A stretch of DNA of 60,237 nt from CAXMST01 sp963790085 (GTDB lineage: Bacteria > Actinomycetota > Thermoleophilia > Solirubrobacterales > 70-9). This document shows, piece after piece, positions 33,263 to 41,580 of the stretch; the first letter of the stretch is position 1; each line of letters opens with the position of its first letter. The stretch is taken from assembly GCA_963790085.1 (NCBI GenBank), contig CAWBNH010000007.1, positions 1 to 60,237 on the forward strand, in the 5' to 3' direction. Position numbers and translations under genes: made by a program. Below the pieces are notes generated by a model, which was given only the letters and a program-made list of their open reading frames with translations, did no database searches and had not been told where the DNA came from.

Positions 33263-34579
33263 ATGATTCCCACCGACTGGCTCAGACACCGCGCGAGATC
33301 ACGGCCCGACGTGGTCGCACTCCGCGACCAGAGCGGCAGCGAGTTGCGCTACGGGGAGCTGCTGGCTCGCGCCGCCGAGGCCTCGGCGGCGCTCGCCGGC
33401 CGCGGGCGAAGCGTCGTATTGGAGCTCGAGCCCGGCCTCGATCACGCGATCGCGATGCATGCTTCGATCCTCGCCGGGCTGCCCTTCCAGACCGTCCGCC
33501 CGGGCCTGCCGGGACCGGAACGGGCCGCGGCTCTGGCAGAGCTCCCCGACCCGGTCAGCTTCGATCCCGCCTGGCTGCGGCCCGGGATCGGCCCCGGCAG
33601 TGGGCCGATCCTGACGGCGGAGCCCGGGGATCTCCTCTGCCGGGTGCTCACCAGCGGGACCTCCGGGGTCCGGAGCTCGGTCGGCCTGACGTTCGCCAAC
33701 CACTTCGCCAGCGCCGCCGGCTCCGCGTTCAACCTCGGCGTCGAGCGGTCCGACCGCTGGCTCTGCTGCATGCCCGTCGACCACATCGGTGGGCTCAGCA
33801 TCTTGATCCGCTCGGTGATCTACGGGACGACAGCGATCGTCCACTCCGGATTCGATCCCGAGCGCGTCGCCCGCGCGCTGGCGGCAGACGCGAGCGTCGT
33901 CTCGCTCGTTCCGACCCAGCTACGGCGGCTGCTGGCGGCCGGGGCACCGATCGAGCGTGCCCGGTTGCTGCTGGTCGGTGGAGGGCCGCTCCCACGTCCG
34001 GTCCTCGACGAGGCGCTGGCCCGCGGCGCCAACGTCGTCCAGAGCTACGGGCTGACCGAGGCCTGCTCGCAGGTCTGCACGCTCGCCGCCGGGGAAGCCG
34101 CCCAAAGGCGCGGCTCGTCCGGCCGGCCGCTGCTCGGGGTTAGCGTGGAGACGGCTGCCGACGGCGAGATCCTCGTCAGGGGGCCAACCATCGCTCCCGG
34201 AGCCGCCGGCGCCGACGGCTGGCTGAGGACCGGCGATCTGGGTCGCCTCGATCCCGACGGGTACCTCTGGGTCGAGGGGCGAGTCGACGATCTGATCGTC
34301 ACCGGAGGTGAGAACGTCGCGCCGGAGGAGGTCGAGGGGGCGTTGCTCACCCATCCGGCGGTCGAGGAGGCCGCGGCGGTCGGCAGGGAGGACCCGGAGT
34401 GGGGCTCGGCGGTGACGGCGGTGGTCGTCGTCGCCGACGGGCACGACGCCGACTCGGCGGCGCTGATCGAGCACTGCCGCTCGAGCCTGGCGCCCCACAA
34501 GGTGCCGAAGCGGGTCGAGTTCGCCGAGACCCTTCCGCGCACCGAGACGGGCAAGCTGAAGCGGCGCGCGCTTCGTTGA
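33263..34579 (+). CDS. menE: o-succinylbenzoate-CoA ligase
   Basis: Adenylate-forming enzyme activating o-succinylbenzoate for MenB. 438 residues: phosphate loop LTSGTSGVRSS, PVDHIGGLS, SYGLTEACS, and the hinge and C-terminal RTGDLGRLDPDGYLWVEGR with the lysine in TETGKLKRRAL. Other acyl-CoA ligases share these motifs; the divergent placement next to menB supports MenE. No menH or DHNA-CoA thioesterase gene is in the window. Confidence 0.88.
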   Translation: MIPTDWLRHRARSRPDVVALRDQSGSELRYGELLARAAEASAALAGRGRSVVLELEPGLDHAIAMHASILAGLPFQTVRPGLPGPERAAALAELPDPVSFDPAWLRPGIGPGSGPILTAEPGDLLCRVLTSGTSGVRSSVGLTFANHFASAAGSAFNLGVERSDRWLCCMPVDHIGGLSILIRSVIYGTTAIVHSGFDPERVARALAADASVVSLVPTQLRRLLAAGAPIERARLLLVGGGPLPRPVLDEALARGANVVQSYGLTEACSQVCTLAAGEAAQRRGSSGRPLLGVSVETAADGEILVRGPTIAPGAAGADGWLRTGDLGRLDPDGYLWVEGRVDDLIVTGGENVAPEEVEGALLTHPAVEEAAAVGREDPEWGSAVTAVVVVADGHDADSAALIEHCRSSLAPHKVPKRVEFAETLPRTETGKLKRRALR

Positions 34580-34593
34580 GGCGCGGGCCGGTG

Positions 34594-34599
34594 TAGATT
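34594..34599 (+). promoter_or_regulatory. -10 element, leaderless (ilvC)
   Basis: TAGATT ends 9 nt before ATG 34609 in the 29-nt gap after menE. Confidence 0.45.
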
Positions 34600-34608
34600 G
34601 CCGCGCCT

Positions 34609-35625
34609 ATGTCAGAGAGCAATGATCCCAAGCTTCAGCAGATGTACTACGACGATGACGCCTCGCTCGAGCCACTCGAGGGGAAGACCGTGGCGATCCT
34701 CGGCTACGGCTCACAGGGCCATGCACACGCGCTCAACCTGAGGGACTCGGGGATCGACGTCGTCGTCGGCCTTCGCTCTGACTCCCCCTCCCGTGCGGAG
34801 GCGGAGGCGGAGGGCCTCGAGGTGCTCAGCGTCGCCGATGCGGCCGGCAGGGGGGACGTGGTGATGATCCTGCTCCCCGACGAGCGCCAGGCCGAGATCT
34901 GGGAGCGCGAGATCCGCGACGGGATCGCGCCCGGGAACCTGCTGATGTTCGCCCACGGCTTTGCCGTGCACTTCGCGCAGATCGACCCTCCGGCCGGGGT
35001 CGATGTCGGCATGGTCGCACCGAAGGGCCCCGGCCACATGGTCAGACGCCAGTACCAGGAGGGCTCGGGCGTCCCCTGCCTGATGGCGGTTCACGCGGAC
35101 GAGACCGGCACCGCCCGCGACCTGGTGCTCGCTTACGCGAAGGGCATCGGTGGCACGCGCGCCGGGGTGATCGAGACGACCTTCAAGGATGAGTGCGAGA
35201 CCGACCTGTTCGGGGAGCAGGCCGTGCTCTGCGGTGGCGCGACCGAGCTCGTCCGAGCCGGGTTCGAGACGCTCGTCGACGCGGGCTACGACCCGCGCCT
35301 CGCCTACTTCGAGTGCCTCCACGAGCTGAAGCTGATCGTCGACCTGATGTACGAGAAGGGGATCAGCGGCATGCGGGACTCGATCTCGAACACGGCCGAG
35401 TACGGCGACATGACCCGCGGCAAGATGGTGATCACCGACGAGACGCGGGCCGCGATGCAGAAGATCCTCGCCGACATCCAGTCCGGCGACTTCGCGCGCG
35501 AATGGATCGCCGAGAACCGCGCCGGCGGGGAGAACTTCGACCGGCTGCGGGCGGAGGGCCGCGATCATCAGGTCGAGCGCGTCGGCGCCGAGCTGCGCTC
35601 GATGATGGAGTGGATCGACGAGTAG
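34609..35625 (+). CDS. ilvC: ketol-acid reductoisomerase (class I)
   Basis: NADPH- and Mg-dependent isomerisation and reduction of acetolactate, second step to Val and Leu. 338 residues, the short class I form. Rossmann motif ILGYGSQGHAHALNLRDSG near residue 30; Arg/Ser residues after it (GLRSDSPSRAEA) suit NADPH. Mg ligands lie in KDECETDLFGEQAVLCGG and the C-terminal ECLHELKLIVDLMYE. It is separated from ilvBN by the men genes, and ilvD is not in the window. Confidence 0.96.
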   Translation: MSESNDPKLQQMYYDDDASLEPLEGKTVAILGYGSQGHAHALNLRDSGIDVVVGLRSDSPSRAEAEAEGLEVLSVADAAGRGDVVMILLPDERQAEIWEREIRDGIAPGNLLMFAHGFAVHFAQIDPPAGVDVGMVAPKGPGHMVRRQYQEGSGVPCLMAVHADETGTARDLVLAYAKGIGGTRAGVIETTFKDECETDLFGEQAVLCGGATELVRAGFETLVDAGYDPRLAYFECLHELKLIVDLMYEKGISGMRDSISNTAEYGDMTRGKMVITDETRAAMQKILADIQSGDFAREWIAENRAGGENFDRLRAEGRDHQVERVGAELRSMMEWIDE

Positions 35626-35640
35626 TCGCGAGACGCTGCG

Positions 35641-35657
35641 GCTCCGGATCCGGGAGC
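35641..35657. terminator. hairpin between convergent ilvC and cupin genes
   Basis: GCTCC-GGATCCG-GGAGC in the 45-nt convergent gap. No T-run. Confidence 0.3.
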
Positions 35658-35670
35658 TGCCGCCGGTTGC

Positions 35671-36069
35671 CTAGCTCTCGGGCGCGGTCTCCTGATCCGG
35701 CCGGCGGCCGTCGCGACCGACGTAGCCGTCGCGGCCGCCGATGCAGACGTAGGTGCAGTCCGAGGCGCCTGGGTTGCCCATCCGGCGGACCGTGGCGGGG
35801 TCGACCCGCGCCATTCCCCCCGGCTCGAGTACGTGCTTACTGCCGTCGCCGAACTCGAGGCTGAACTGGCCGTCGAGGCAGATGTAGAGCTCCTCCTGCT
35901 GATCGTGGTAGTGAGCGTCGGCGGTGAAGTGCGGCGGCATCACGATCGCATTGACGCCGAACGCCGTGACCCCGAGCCGCTGCCGCACCTTGCGAAACCC
36001 GTACCCATCGCCCATCGCGTCGAGCGAGCCAACCGCGTAGCCCTCTCCCTCGACGATCTCCTCGGCCAC
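35671..36069 (-). CDS. single-domain cupin protein
   Basis: 132 residues. The cupin metal motif is HYHDQQEELYICLDGQ (two His and a Glu), with the second motif near VLEPGGMARVDP. Such proteins may bind metal and a small ligand or act as isomerases or oxygenases; nothing here fixes the role. Its start is 12 nt after the DUF4389 gene on the same strand, so the two are probably co-transcribed. The C-terminal tail is charged and likely disordered. Confidence 0.85.
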   Translation of the reverse strand: MAEEIVEGEGYAVGSLDAMGDGYGFRKVRQRLGVTAFGVNAIVMPPHFTADAHYHDQQEELYICLDGQFSLEFGDGSKHVLEPGGMARVDPATVRRMGNPGASDCTYVCIGGRDGYVGRDGRRPDQETAPES

Positions 36070-36081
36070 GGCCGTCCCCTG

Positions 36082-36714
36082 CTAGGCGACGGCCGCGGGC
36101 GGAGGGGCGGTCGGAGGTGGTCCGAAGGCATCGGCCTCGTCGGCCTCGTCGACCCAGAAGGGGGGGAAGTCCTCGGTGATCAGCAGGTAGTAGGCGCCCG
36201 CCTTGATCAGGTAGGCGGTGCTGGCCCGCAGCGGCTTGTAGAGCCCCTCCGGCAGCTTCGCGGCGAAGACGAGCACGAACCAGGAGACGAACGCGACCAG
36301 CTGCAGGATGATCGACATCACGTAGGCGAGGATGTAGACGGGAATCAGCAGGACGATCCGAAACAGGACCTTGACCCGGCTGTAGGACTCGAGCGGCGGC
36401 TCGATCTTCAGCCGCACCGGGTACTGGTCGTCAGGGGCCCCGTTGAACGGGGGCCACTCGTCGACCAGCAGCCAGGTCCAGGCGTGCAGTCGGCACATGA
36501 AACGCAGATACGACGAGTGGAACTCGTACAGCGCCTCCGGATAGCGGCCGGTGAACAGCAGGGCGAACCAGGCGGCAATCAGGGTGAAGAACACCGCCAG
36601 CCCCCAGAACGCCGCCCAGATCATCCAGGGAATGACGAGGATCAGACGGAAGAAGACGCTGAGCCGGCTCCGGCCCTCGCCCTCGTACTGAACTGAGTAG
36701 GCAACTCGGTACAT
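36082..36714 (-). CDS. DUF4389 membrane protein
   Basis: 210 residues with two repeated units, each containing a hydrophobic hairpin followed by an amphipathic stretch: RLILVIPWMIWAAFWGLA, FALLFTGRYPEALYEF; then RIVLLIPVYILAYVM, VFAAKLPEGLYKPL. This is the DUF4389 pattern. Function is unknown. ATG 36714 is chosen for its GGAAGGG ribosome site; the longer open frame would overlap serC's promoter. TAGGTT on the minus strand (36747-36752) is a candidate -10. The acidic Pro-rich tail ends the protein. Confidence 0.85.
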   Translation of the reverse strand: MYRVAYSVQYEGEGRSRLSVFFRLILVIPWMIWAAFWGLAVFFTLIAAWFALLFTGRYPEALYEFHSSYLRFMCRLHAWTWLLVDEWPPFNGAPDDQYPVRLKIEPPLESYSRVKVLFRIVLLIPVYILAYVMSIILQLVAFVSWFVLVFAAKLPEGLYKPLRASTAYLIKAGAYYLLITEDFPPFWVDEADEADAFGPPPTAPPPAAVA

Positions 36715-36838
36715 CGGACCCTTCCGTGGCTTCCCGCGACGGGGACAACCTACAGCGTGCGGAGGCGTGAGTGCCGGTCGCCGCTCAGGGGGTAATCGAC
36801 GGGGCGCCCGCTGGAATCCGTAACCTGCCGGTCCCGCG

Positions 36839-37987
36839 ATGACGACCGAGACGGACAATCAGGCGACGGTGACCGTGCCGGCCGAGCTGCTGCCTGCCGA
36901 CGGCCGCTTCGGCTGCGGGCCCTCTCGCGTGCGTCCGGAGGCGCTGGAGGCGCTGTCGCTGCGGTCGGACGTGATCGGCACCTCGCATCGCCAGCGTCCG
37001 GTCAAGGACCTCGTCCGTCGCCTCCGCTCGGGCCTGCTCGAGCTCTTCTGCGCGCCCGAGGGCTACGAGATCATTCTCGGCAACGGCGGCGCGACCGCGT
37101 TCTGGGATGCCGCGGCCACCGGCCTGATCCGCGAGCGATCGCTGCACCTGACCTTTGGCGAGTTCTCGGGCAAGTTCGCCAAGGTCGCCTCAGACGCCCC
37201 CTTCCTCGCCGAGCCGGTGATCGTCGCAGCCGAGCCCGGCGATGCGCCCGAACCGGTCGCCGACCCGGGCGTCGACGCCCTCGCCTGGGCGCAGAACGAG
37301 ACTTCGACCGGCGTCGTCTGCCCGGTCGTCAGGCCCGAGCGGGCCGGCGACGCGCTGGTCCTGATCGACGCCACCTCTGGCGCCGGCGCGCTGCCGATCG
37401 AGGCGAGCGACGTCGATGCCTACTACTTCGCGCCGCAGAAGGCATTCGGCTCCGACGGCGGCCTCTGGGTCGCGCTGGTCAGCCCCGCCGCGATCGAGCG
37501 GATCGGCGAGCTCGACGGCGCCGACCGCTGGCAGCCGGCCTCGCTATCGCTGGCCACGGCGCTGGAGAACTCCCGCAAGGACCAGACGTACAACACGCCC
37601 GCTGTCGCGACGCTGCTACTGACCGTGGATCAGATCGAGTGGATGCTCGGCAACGGCGGACTCGAGTGGTGTGCCGAGCGCTGTGGCCGCTCCGCCGGCC
37701 ACCTCTACGCCTGGGCCGAGGCCTCCGGACTGGCGACGCCGTTCGTCGCCGATCCGGCAAAGCGCTCGCCGGTGGTCGGCACGATCGATTTCGATGCGAG
37801 CGTCGATGCGGCCGCGCTCGCCTCGGCTCTGCGAGCGAACGGGATCGTCGATACCGAGCCGTACCGCAAGCTGGGGCGCAACCAGCTCCGGATCGGGATG
37901 TTCCCGTCGGTCGATCCGGCCGACGTCGAGGCCCTGACCGCATCGATCGACTGGATCCTCGCGAACGCCGACGGGGTGCGCCGATGA
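36839..37987 (+). CDS. serC: phosphoserine aminotransferase
   Basis: PLP enzyme converting 3-phosphohydroxypyruvate to phosphoserine. 382 residues, resembling the actinobacterial form: FGCGPSRVRPEAL near the N-terminus, GTSHRQRPVK, ILGNGGATAFWD and the PLP lysine in APQKAFGSDGG. TAACCT lies 12 nt before the ATG, so at most a very short leader. Its stop overlaps the serA start by 4 nt (ATGA), coupling the first two steps of serine synthesis. Confidence 0.94.
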   Translation: MTTETDNQATVTVPAELLPADGRFGCGPSRVRPEALEALSLRSDVIGTSHRQRPVKDLVRRLRSGLLELFCAPEGYEIILGNGGATAFWDAAATGLIRERSLHLTFGEFSGKFAKVASDAPFLAEPVIVAAEPGDAPEPVADPGVDALAWAQNETSTGVVCPVVRPERAGDALVLIDATSGAGALPIEASDVDAYYFAPQKAFGSDGGLWVALVSPAAIERIGELDGADRWQPASLSLATALENSRKDQTYNTPAVATLLLTVDQIEWMLGNGGLEWCAERCGRSAGHLYAWAEASGLATPFVADPAKRSPVVGTIDFDASVDAAALASALRANGIVDTEPYRKLGRNQLRIGMFPSVDPADVEALTASIDWILANADGVRR

Positions 37988-39564
37988 AGGTCCTGGTCAA
38001 GGAGAAGATCGCTGAGGCCGGCATCGAGTTGCTGCGCGAGCAGTTCGAGGTAGAGATCGGAGTCGACTGGCCCGACGGTGAGCTGGAGCGGCGAATCGGC
38101 GAGTTCGAGGCGATCATCGTCCGATCGGCGACGAAGCTGACGCCCGAGTTGATCGCGCGCGGGGATCGGCTGCGGGCGATCGGCCGGGCCGGCACCGGCG
38201 TCGACAACGTCGACATCGAGGCGGCCACGAAGCGGGGCATCGTCGTCGCCAACGCACCCGAGTCCAACTCCGTTGCGGCGGCGGAGCACACGATGGCGCT
38301 GGCTCTGGCCTGCGTCCGCAACGTCCCCCAGGCCCATGCGGCGCTGATCGAGGGCGAGTGGGCGCGCTCCAGATACGGTGGCAGCGAGCTCTACGGCAAG
38401 ACGCTCGGAATCCTCGGCTTCGGCCGGATCGGACAGCTCGTAGCGCGCCGGGCCCTGGCCTTCGAGATGACGGTCCTCGCATTTGACAAGTTCGTCTCGG
38501 CCGAGCGCTTCCGCGAGCTCGGCGTCGAGGGCGTCGAGACGACCGAGGAGCTGTACGAGCGGGCCGACCTGATCACGATCCACCTGCCAAAGACGCCGGA
38601 GACCGTCGACTGGATCGATGACGTCGCGATCGGCCAGATGAAGGACGGGGTACGGATCGTCAACTGCGCCCGCGGCGAGCTGATCGACCTCGGCGCGCTG
38701 CAGCGCGGGCTCGAGTCGGGAAAGGTCGGCGGCGCCGCCCTCGACGTGTTCCCCGAGGAGCCGACCGTCGAGCATCCCCTGTTCGGCCGCGATGACGTCG
38801 TCGTGACGCCGCATCTCGGCGCCTCGACCGCGGAGGCCCAGGATCGCGCGGGGATCGTCACCGCCGAGCAGGTCCGGGCCGCGCTGACCGGAGGCGTGGT
38901 CACCAATGCGGTCAACATCCCCGCCGTCCGCCCGGAGACGATGGAGGCGCTGGCCCCGTTCGTGCCGCTCTGCGAGAAGCTTGGGCGACTCGCCACCGGG
39001 CTCGGCAACGGCTCGGTCGACAGGGTCGAGGTCGAGGTTCGCGGCAAGCTCGCCGAGCACGATACGCGGCTGCTCGGGATCGCCACCCTGGTCGGGATCT
39101 TCGCCGGCCACACGGAGGAGCCGGTGACGCTGGTCAACGCGCCGACGCTGGCCGAGGAGCGGGGGATCGAGCTCGCCGAGACCACCGAGAGCGTCTCCGA
39201 GGACTTCACCGAGCTGATCACCGTTCGCGTCGACTGCGGTGATGAGACGGTCGAGGTCGCGGGGACGGGGGTCGGTCCGCGCAACGTCGCCTACCTCGTC
39301 GGAGCCTGGGGGCAGAGCTTCTACCTGCCGTTCGCCGATCACCTGGCGCTGTTCCGCTACCGGGACCGGCCGGGGATGATCGGCCGCGTCGGCAACTCCT
39401 TCGGCGAGCACGGGGTGAACATCGTCTCCGCAGCCGTCGGCGCCGAGGTCGAGGGCGCCGAAGCGGTGATGGCGCTGACCACCGATGCGGCCGTGCCGCA
39501 GAGCGTGATCGACGAGATCATCGGGGCGGGCGACTTCTTCGCCGGCCGAGCCGTCGATCTTTAG
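37984..39564 (+). CDS. serA: D-3-phosphoglycerate dehydrogenase
   Basis: NAD enzyme making 3-phosphohydroxypyruvate. 526 residues, the long form: substrate and Rossmann domains (GFGRIGQLVARRAL, NCARGELIDLGAL, catalytic HLGASTAEAQDRAG), an intervening ASB domain from about 320, and a C-terminal ACT domain (DRPGMIGRVGNSFGEHGVN) expected to bind serine. Start ATG 37984 lies in the serC stop; an open frame back to 37639 is within serC and spurious. serB is not in the window. Confidence 0.96.
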   Translation: MKVLVKEKIAEAGIELLREQFEVEIGVDWPDGELERRIGEFEAIIVRSATKLTPELIARGDRLRAIGRAGTGVDNVDIEAATKRGIVVANAPESNSVAAAEHTMALALACVRNVPQAHAALIEGEWARSRYGGSELYGKTLGILGFGRIGQLVARRALAFEMTVLAFDKFVSAERFRELGVEGVETTEELYERADLITIHLPKTPETVDWIDDVAIGQMKDGVRIVNCARGELIDLGALQRGLESGKVGGAALDVFPEEPTVEHPLFGRDDVVVTPHLGASTAEAQDRAGIVTAEQVRAALTGGVVTNAVNIPAVRPETMEALAPFVPLCEKLGRLATGLGNGSVDRVEVEVRGKLAEHDTRLLGIATLVGIFAGHTEEPVTLVNAPTLAEERGIELAETTESVSEDFTELITVRVDCGDETVEVAGTGVGPRNVAYLVGAWGQSFYLPFADHLALFRYRDRPGMIGRVGNSFGEHGVNIVSAAVGAEVEGAEAVMALTTDAAVPQSVIDEIIGAGDFFAGRAVDL

Positions 39565-39613
39565 GCGCCGGGGTCGGCCGCGGGCGCCGAGGACGGCCCC
39601 TCCGCGGCGCCGC

Positions 39614-39619
39614 TAGGCT
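39614..39619 (+). promoter_or_regulatory. -10 element, leaderless (oxidoreductase)
   Basis: TAGGCT ends 7 nt before ATG 39627. Confidence 0.45.
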
Positions 39620-39626
39620 GCGGCCA

Positions 39627-40658
39627 ATGCGCGCGGTCGTGATCACCCGCCACGGCGGGCCCGAGGTGCTCCAGGTTGAGGAGCGCCCGGATCCACCGGT
39701 CGGGCCCGGAGAGGTGCGGATCGCGGTCGCCGCGGCAGGGATCAACTTCGCCGACCTGCTCGCCCGCAGCGGCATGTATCCGGACGCGCCGAAGCCACCG
39801 TGCGTGGTCGGATACGAGGTCGCCGGGACGGTCGAGTCGGTCGGCGAGGGCGTCGACGACTTCGCGATCGGGGACCGGGTTCTCGGCGGATGCAAGTTCG
39901 GCGGCTACGCGGAGCTGGTCACGGCCAACGGGGCAGATGTCCTGCGGCTGCCCGAGCGGCTCAGCTTCGAACAGGGTGCCGCGGTCCCGGTCAACTACGC
40001 GACCGCATACGCGGGCCTGGTCCTGATGGGCGGCCTGCGCGAGGGCGACCGGGCGCTGGTCCACGCCGCCGCGGGCGGCGTCGGCATAGCCGCGTCGCAG
40101 CTCGCCCGCAACATCGGGGCCGAGGTCTTCGGGACGGCCTCGCCCGGCAAGCACGAGGCGATCCGCCGGCACGGGGTGACCCATCCGATCGACTACCGGA
40201 ACGAGGACTTCGAGGAGGTCGTGATCCGTCTCACCTCGGGTGAGGGCGTAGACGTCGCCCTCGACGCCGTCGGGCCGTCGAGCTTCCGCAAGGACTACCG
40301 GCTGCTGCGTCCCGGCGGCCGCCTGATCTGCTTCGGCCTGAGCGAGGTCCAGAGTGGCGAGAAGCGGAACATCCCGGGCCTGCTGAAGAGCGTCGCCGCG
40401 ATGGCGACGGCGACGATGCCCTGGTGGAAGAGCCTCGCGATCATGAACGAGAACAAGGGCGTCTTCGGGCTCAACATGCTCGCCTGGTGGAAGGCCGAGG
40501 GCGACATCAGGCGTGCGATCGAGCCGCTCGAGGCCGATCTCGCCGCCGGTCGTCTCGAGCCGGTCGTCTCGGAGTCGTTTCCGTTCGATCGCGCTGCCGA
40601 CGCACATCGCTTCATCCACGAGCGCCGCAACGTCGGCAAGGTCGTGCTGATCCCCTGA
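39627..40658 (+). CDS. zinc-independent MDR family oxidoreductase (quinone reductase/VAT-1-like)
   Basis: 343 residues of the medium-chain dehydrogenase/reductase superfamily. It has the quinone reductase N-terminus (HGGPEVLQVEERPDP, AAAGINFADLLARSGMYP), the NADPH loop HAAAGGVGIAASQLAR and no catalytic zinc cysteines. The C-terminal part (MNENKGVFGLNMLAWW) resembles the VAT-1 branch. It probably reduces quinones or enones with NADPH; the substrate is unknown. It stands alone with its own promoter. Confidence 0.88.
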   Translation: MRAVVITRHGGPEVLQVEERPDPPVGPGEVRIAVAAAGINFADLLARSGMYPDAPKPPCVVGYEVAGTVESVGEGVDDFAIGDRVLGGCKFGGYAELVTANGADVLRLPERLSFEQGAAVPVNYATAYAGLVLMGGLREGDRALVHAAAGGVGIAASQLARNIGAEVFGTASPGKHEAIRRHGVTHPIDYRNEDFEEVVIRLTSGEGVDVALDAVGPSSFRKDYRLLRPGGRLICFGLSEVQSGEKRNIPGLLKSVAAMATATMPWWKSLAIMNENKGVFGLNMLAWWKAEGDIRRAIEPLEADLAAGRLEPVVSESFPFDRAADAHRFIHERRNVGKVVLIP

Positions 40659-40718
40659 TGCGGGCGCGATCGCCGCGGCGACAGCGGTTGGATCGAGGCC
40701 CGCGGGCCTGAGGTCGGC

Positions 40719-41408
40719 GTGGAGCCCGCCCTCGCAAGCCTCGGGTCGCTCTACGAGCGCTCGATCGTCGAGAGCGGCAAGGAGCCCGAGTTCCTGTTCT
40801 TCGTCTCGTTCCTCGTCAGCTTCGGCTTCATCCGTAGCAGCGCCCACATGATCCGGGCCCAGGTCAGGTGGTGGCCCGGCAACGTTGAGGTCGGGGGCAC
40901 TCACGTGCATCACCTCGTCTGGGGGATCCTGCTGCTCCTGACCTGCGGCTACGTCGCCGTCTCGTTTCAGCCCGAGTCCCCCGGCGCCGAGCTCGTTGCG
41001 ATCGGCTTCGGAATCGGCACCGGCCTCGCGCTCGACGAGTTCGCGCTGTGGCTGACGCTGCGCGACGTCTACTGGGAGCAGGAGGGGCGTCGCTCGATCG
41101 ACGCGGTGATCGTCGTCGCGGCAGTCGCGGGGCTGATGCTGATCGGCTTCCGGGCCTGGATCGACCTCGCCGACGGCGTCCGCTCCGAGGTCTTTCACCT
41201 GGTCGGCTGGACGACGCTGGTGACGATGATCAGCGTCGCCGTCAACCTGCTCAAGGGGAAGTTCGGGGTCGCGGCCGCCGGCCTCGTGATCGGCCCGGTC
41301 GCCTGGGTCGGCGCGCTGCGCCTCGCCCGTCCGGGGTCGCCGTGGTCCCGGCGATACTCGGGCGAGAGACGCGCTAGGGCCGAGGCCCGATTCGATCCCG
41401 GCGGATGA
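40719..41408 (+). CDS. polytopic membrane protein with HxHH and DE motifs, unknown
   Basis: 229 residues with about six hydrophobic segments. THVHHLVWG (His 62, 64, 65) lies at the start of one segment and LALDEFALWL (Asp 106, Glu 107) in the next, followed by RDVYW; together these could form a metal site at the membrane surface. The N-terminus is amphipathic and acidic, the C-terminal tail Arg/Gly-rich. The start is GTG 40719. I do not recognise the family. It lies upstream of the leuA leader but is separated from it by a promoter. Confidence 0.75.
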   Translation: MEPALASLGSLYERSIVESGKEPEFLFFVSFLVSFGFIRSSAHMIRAQVRWWPGNVEVGGTHVHHLVWGILLLLTCGYVAVSFQPESPGAELVAIGFGIGTGLALDEFALWLTLRDVYWEQEGRRSIDAVIVVAAVAGLMLIGFRAWIDLADGVRSEVFHLVGWTTLVTMISVAVNLLKGKFGVAAAGLVIGPVAWVGALRLARPGSPWSRRYSGERRARAEARFDPGG

Positions 41409-41441
41409 CCGCTTTCGGGGGGAGTCGCGCCCGGTCTGCGC

Positions 41442-41447
41442 TACCCT
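41442..41447 (+). promoter_or_regulatory. -10 element for the leuA leader transcript
   Basis: TACCCT ends 8 nt before ATG 41456, the start of the leucine-rich leader peptide, so the mRNA would begin at or next to that codon. Confidence 0.55.
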
Positions 41448-41455
41448 CCCCGAGG

Positions 41456-41515
41456 ATGTTCCGAAGCGCCCAGAGCCCCGCCCTCCTCCTTCTTCTCCCC
41501 CCTCGGGGGGATTAG
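41456..41515 (+). CDS. leuL: leuA leader peptide with five consecutive Leu codons
   Basis: A 19-codon ORF reading MFRSAQSPALLLLLPPRGD then TAG. The five Leu codons (41483-41497, CTC CTC CTT CTT CTC) are characteristic of attenuator peptides that sense Leu-tRNA. It lies 65 nt before leuA, has a leaderless -10, and the two CTT codons are unusual in this GC-rich sequence. A hairpin CCCCC-CTCG-GGGGG (41497-41510) overlaps its end and a second, GCGGC-GCGAGA-GCCGC, follows at 41522-41537. Confidence 0.75.
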   Translation: MFRSAQSPALLLLLPPRGD

Positions 41516-41573
41516 CGCTGGGCGGCGCGAGAGCCGCGACCACAAGGGACATCGGACCAAGACGTAGAAGGAG
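41486..41573 (+). promoter_or_regulatory. leuA leader: Leu-codon run complementary to the leuA Shine-Dalgarno
   Basis: CTCCTTCT (41486-41493, inside Leu codons 2-4) is the exact reverse complement of AGAAGGAG (41566-41573), the leuA ribosome site. A ribosome stalled at Leu codons would cover the first segment and leave the second free; with ample leucine they could pair and block leuA. No T-run terminator is seen, so control may be translational. The mechanism is inferred. Confidence 0.5.
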
Positions 41574-41580
41574 ATCAGCG

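Noticed and set aside
37705..39411. 568-codon minus-strand open frame opposite serA
   Set aside because: serA is clear on the plus strand; shadow.
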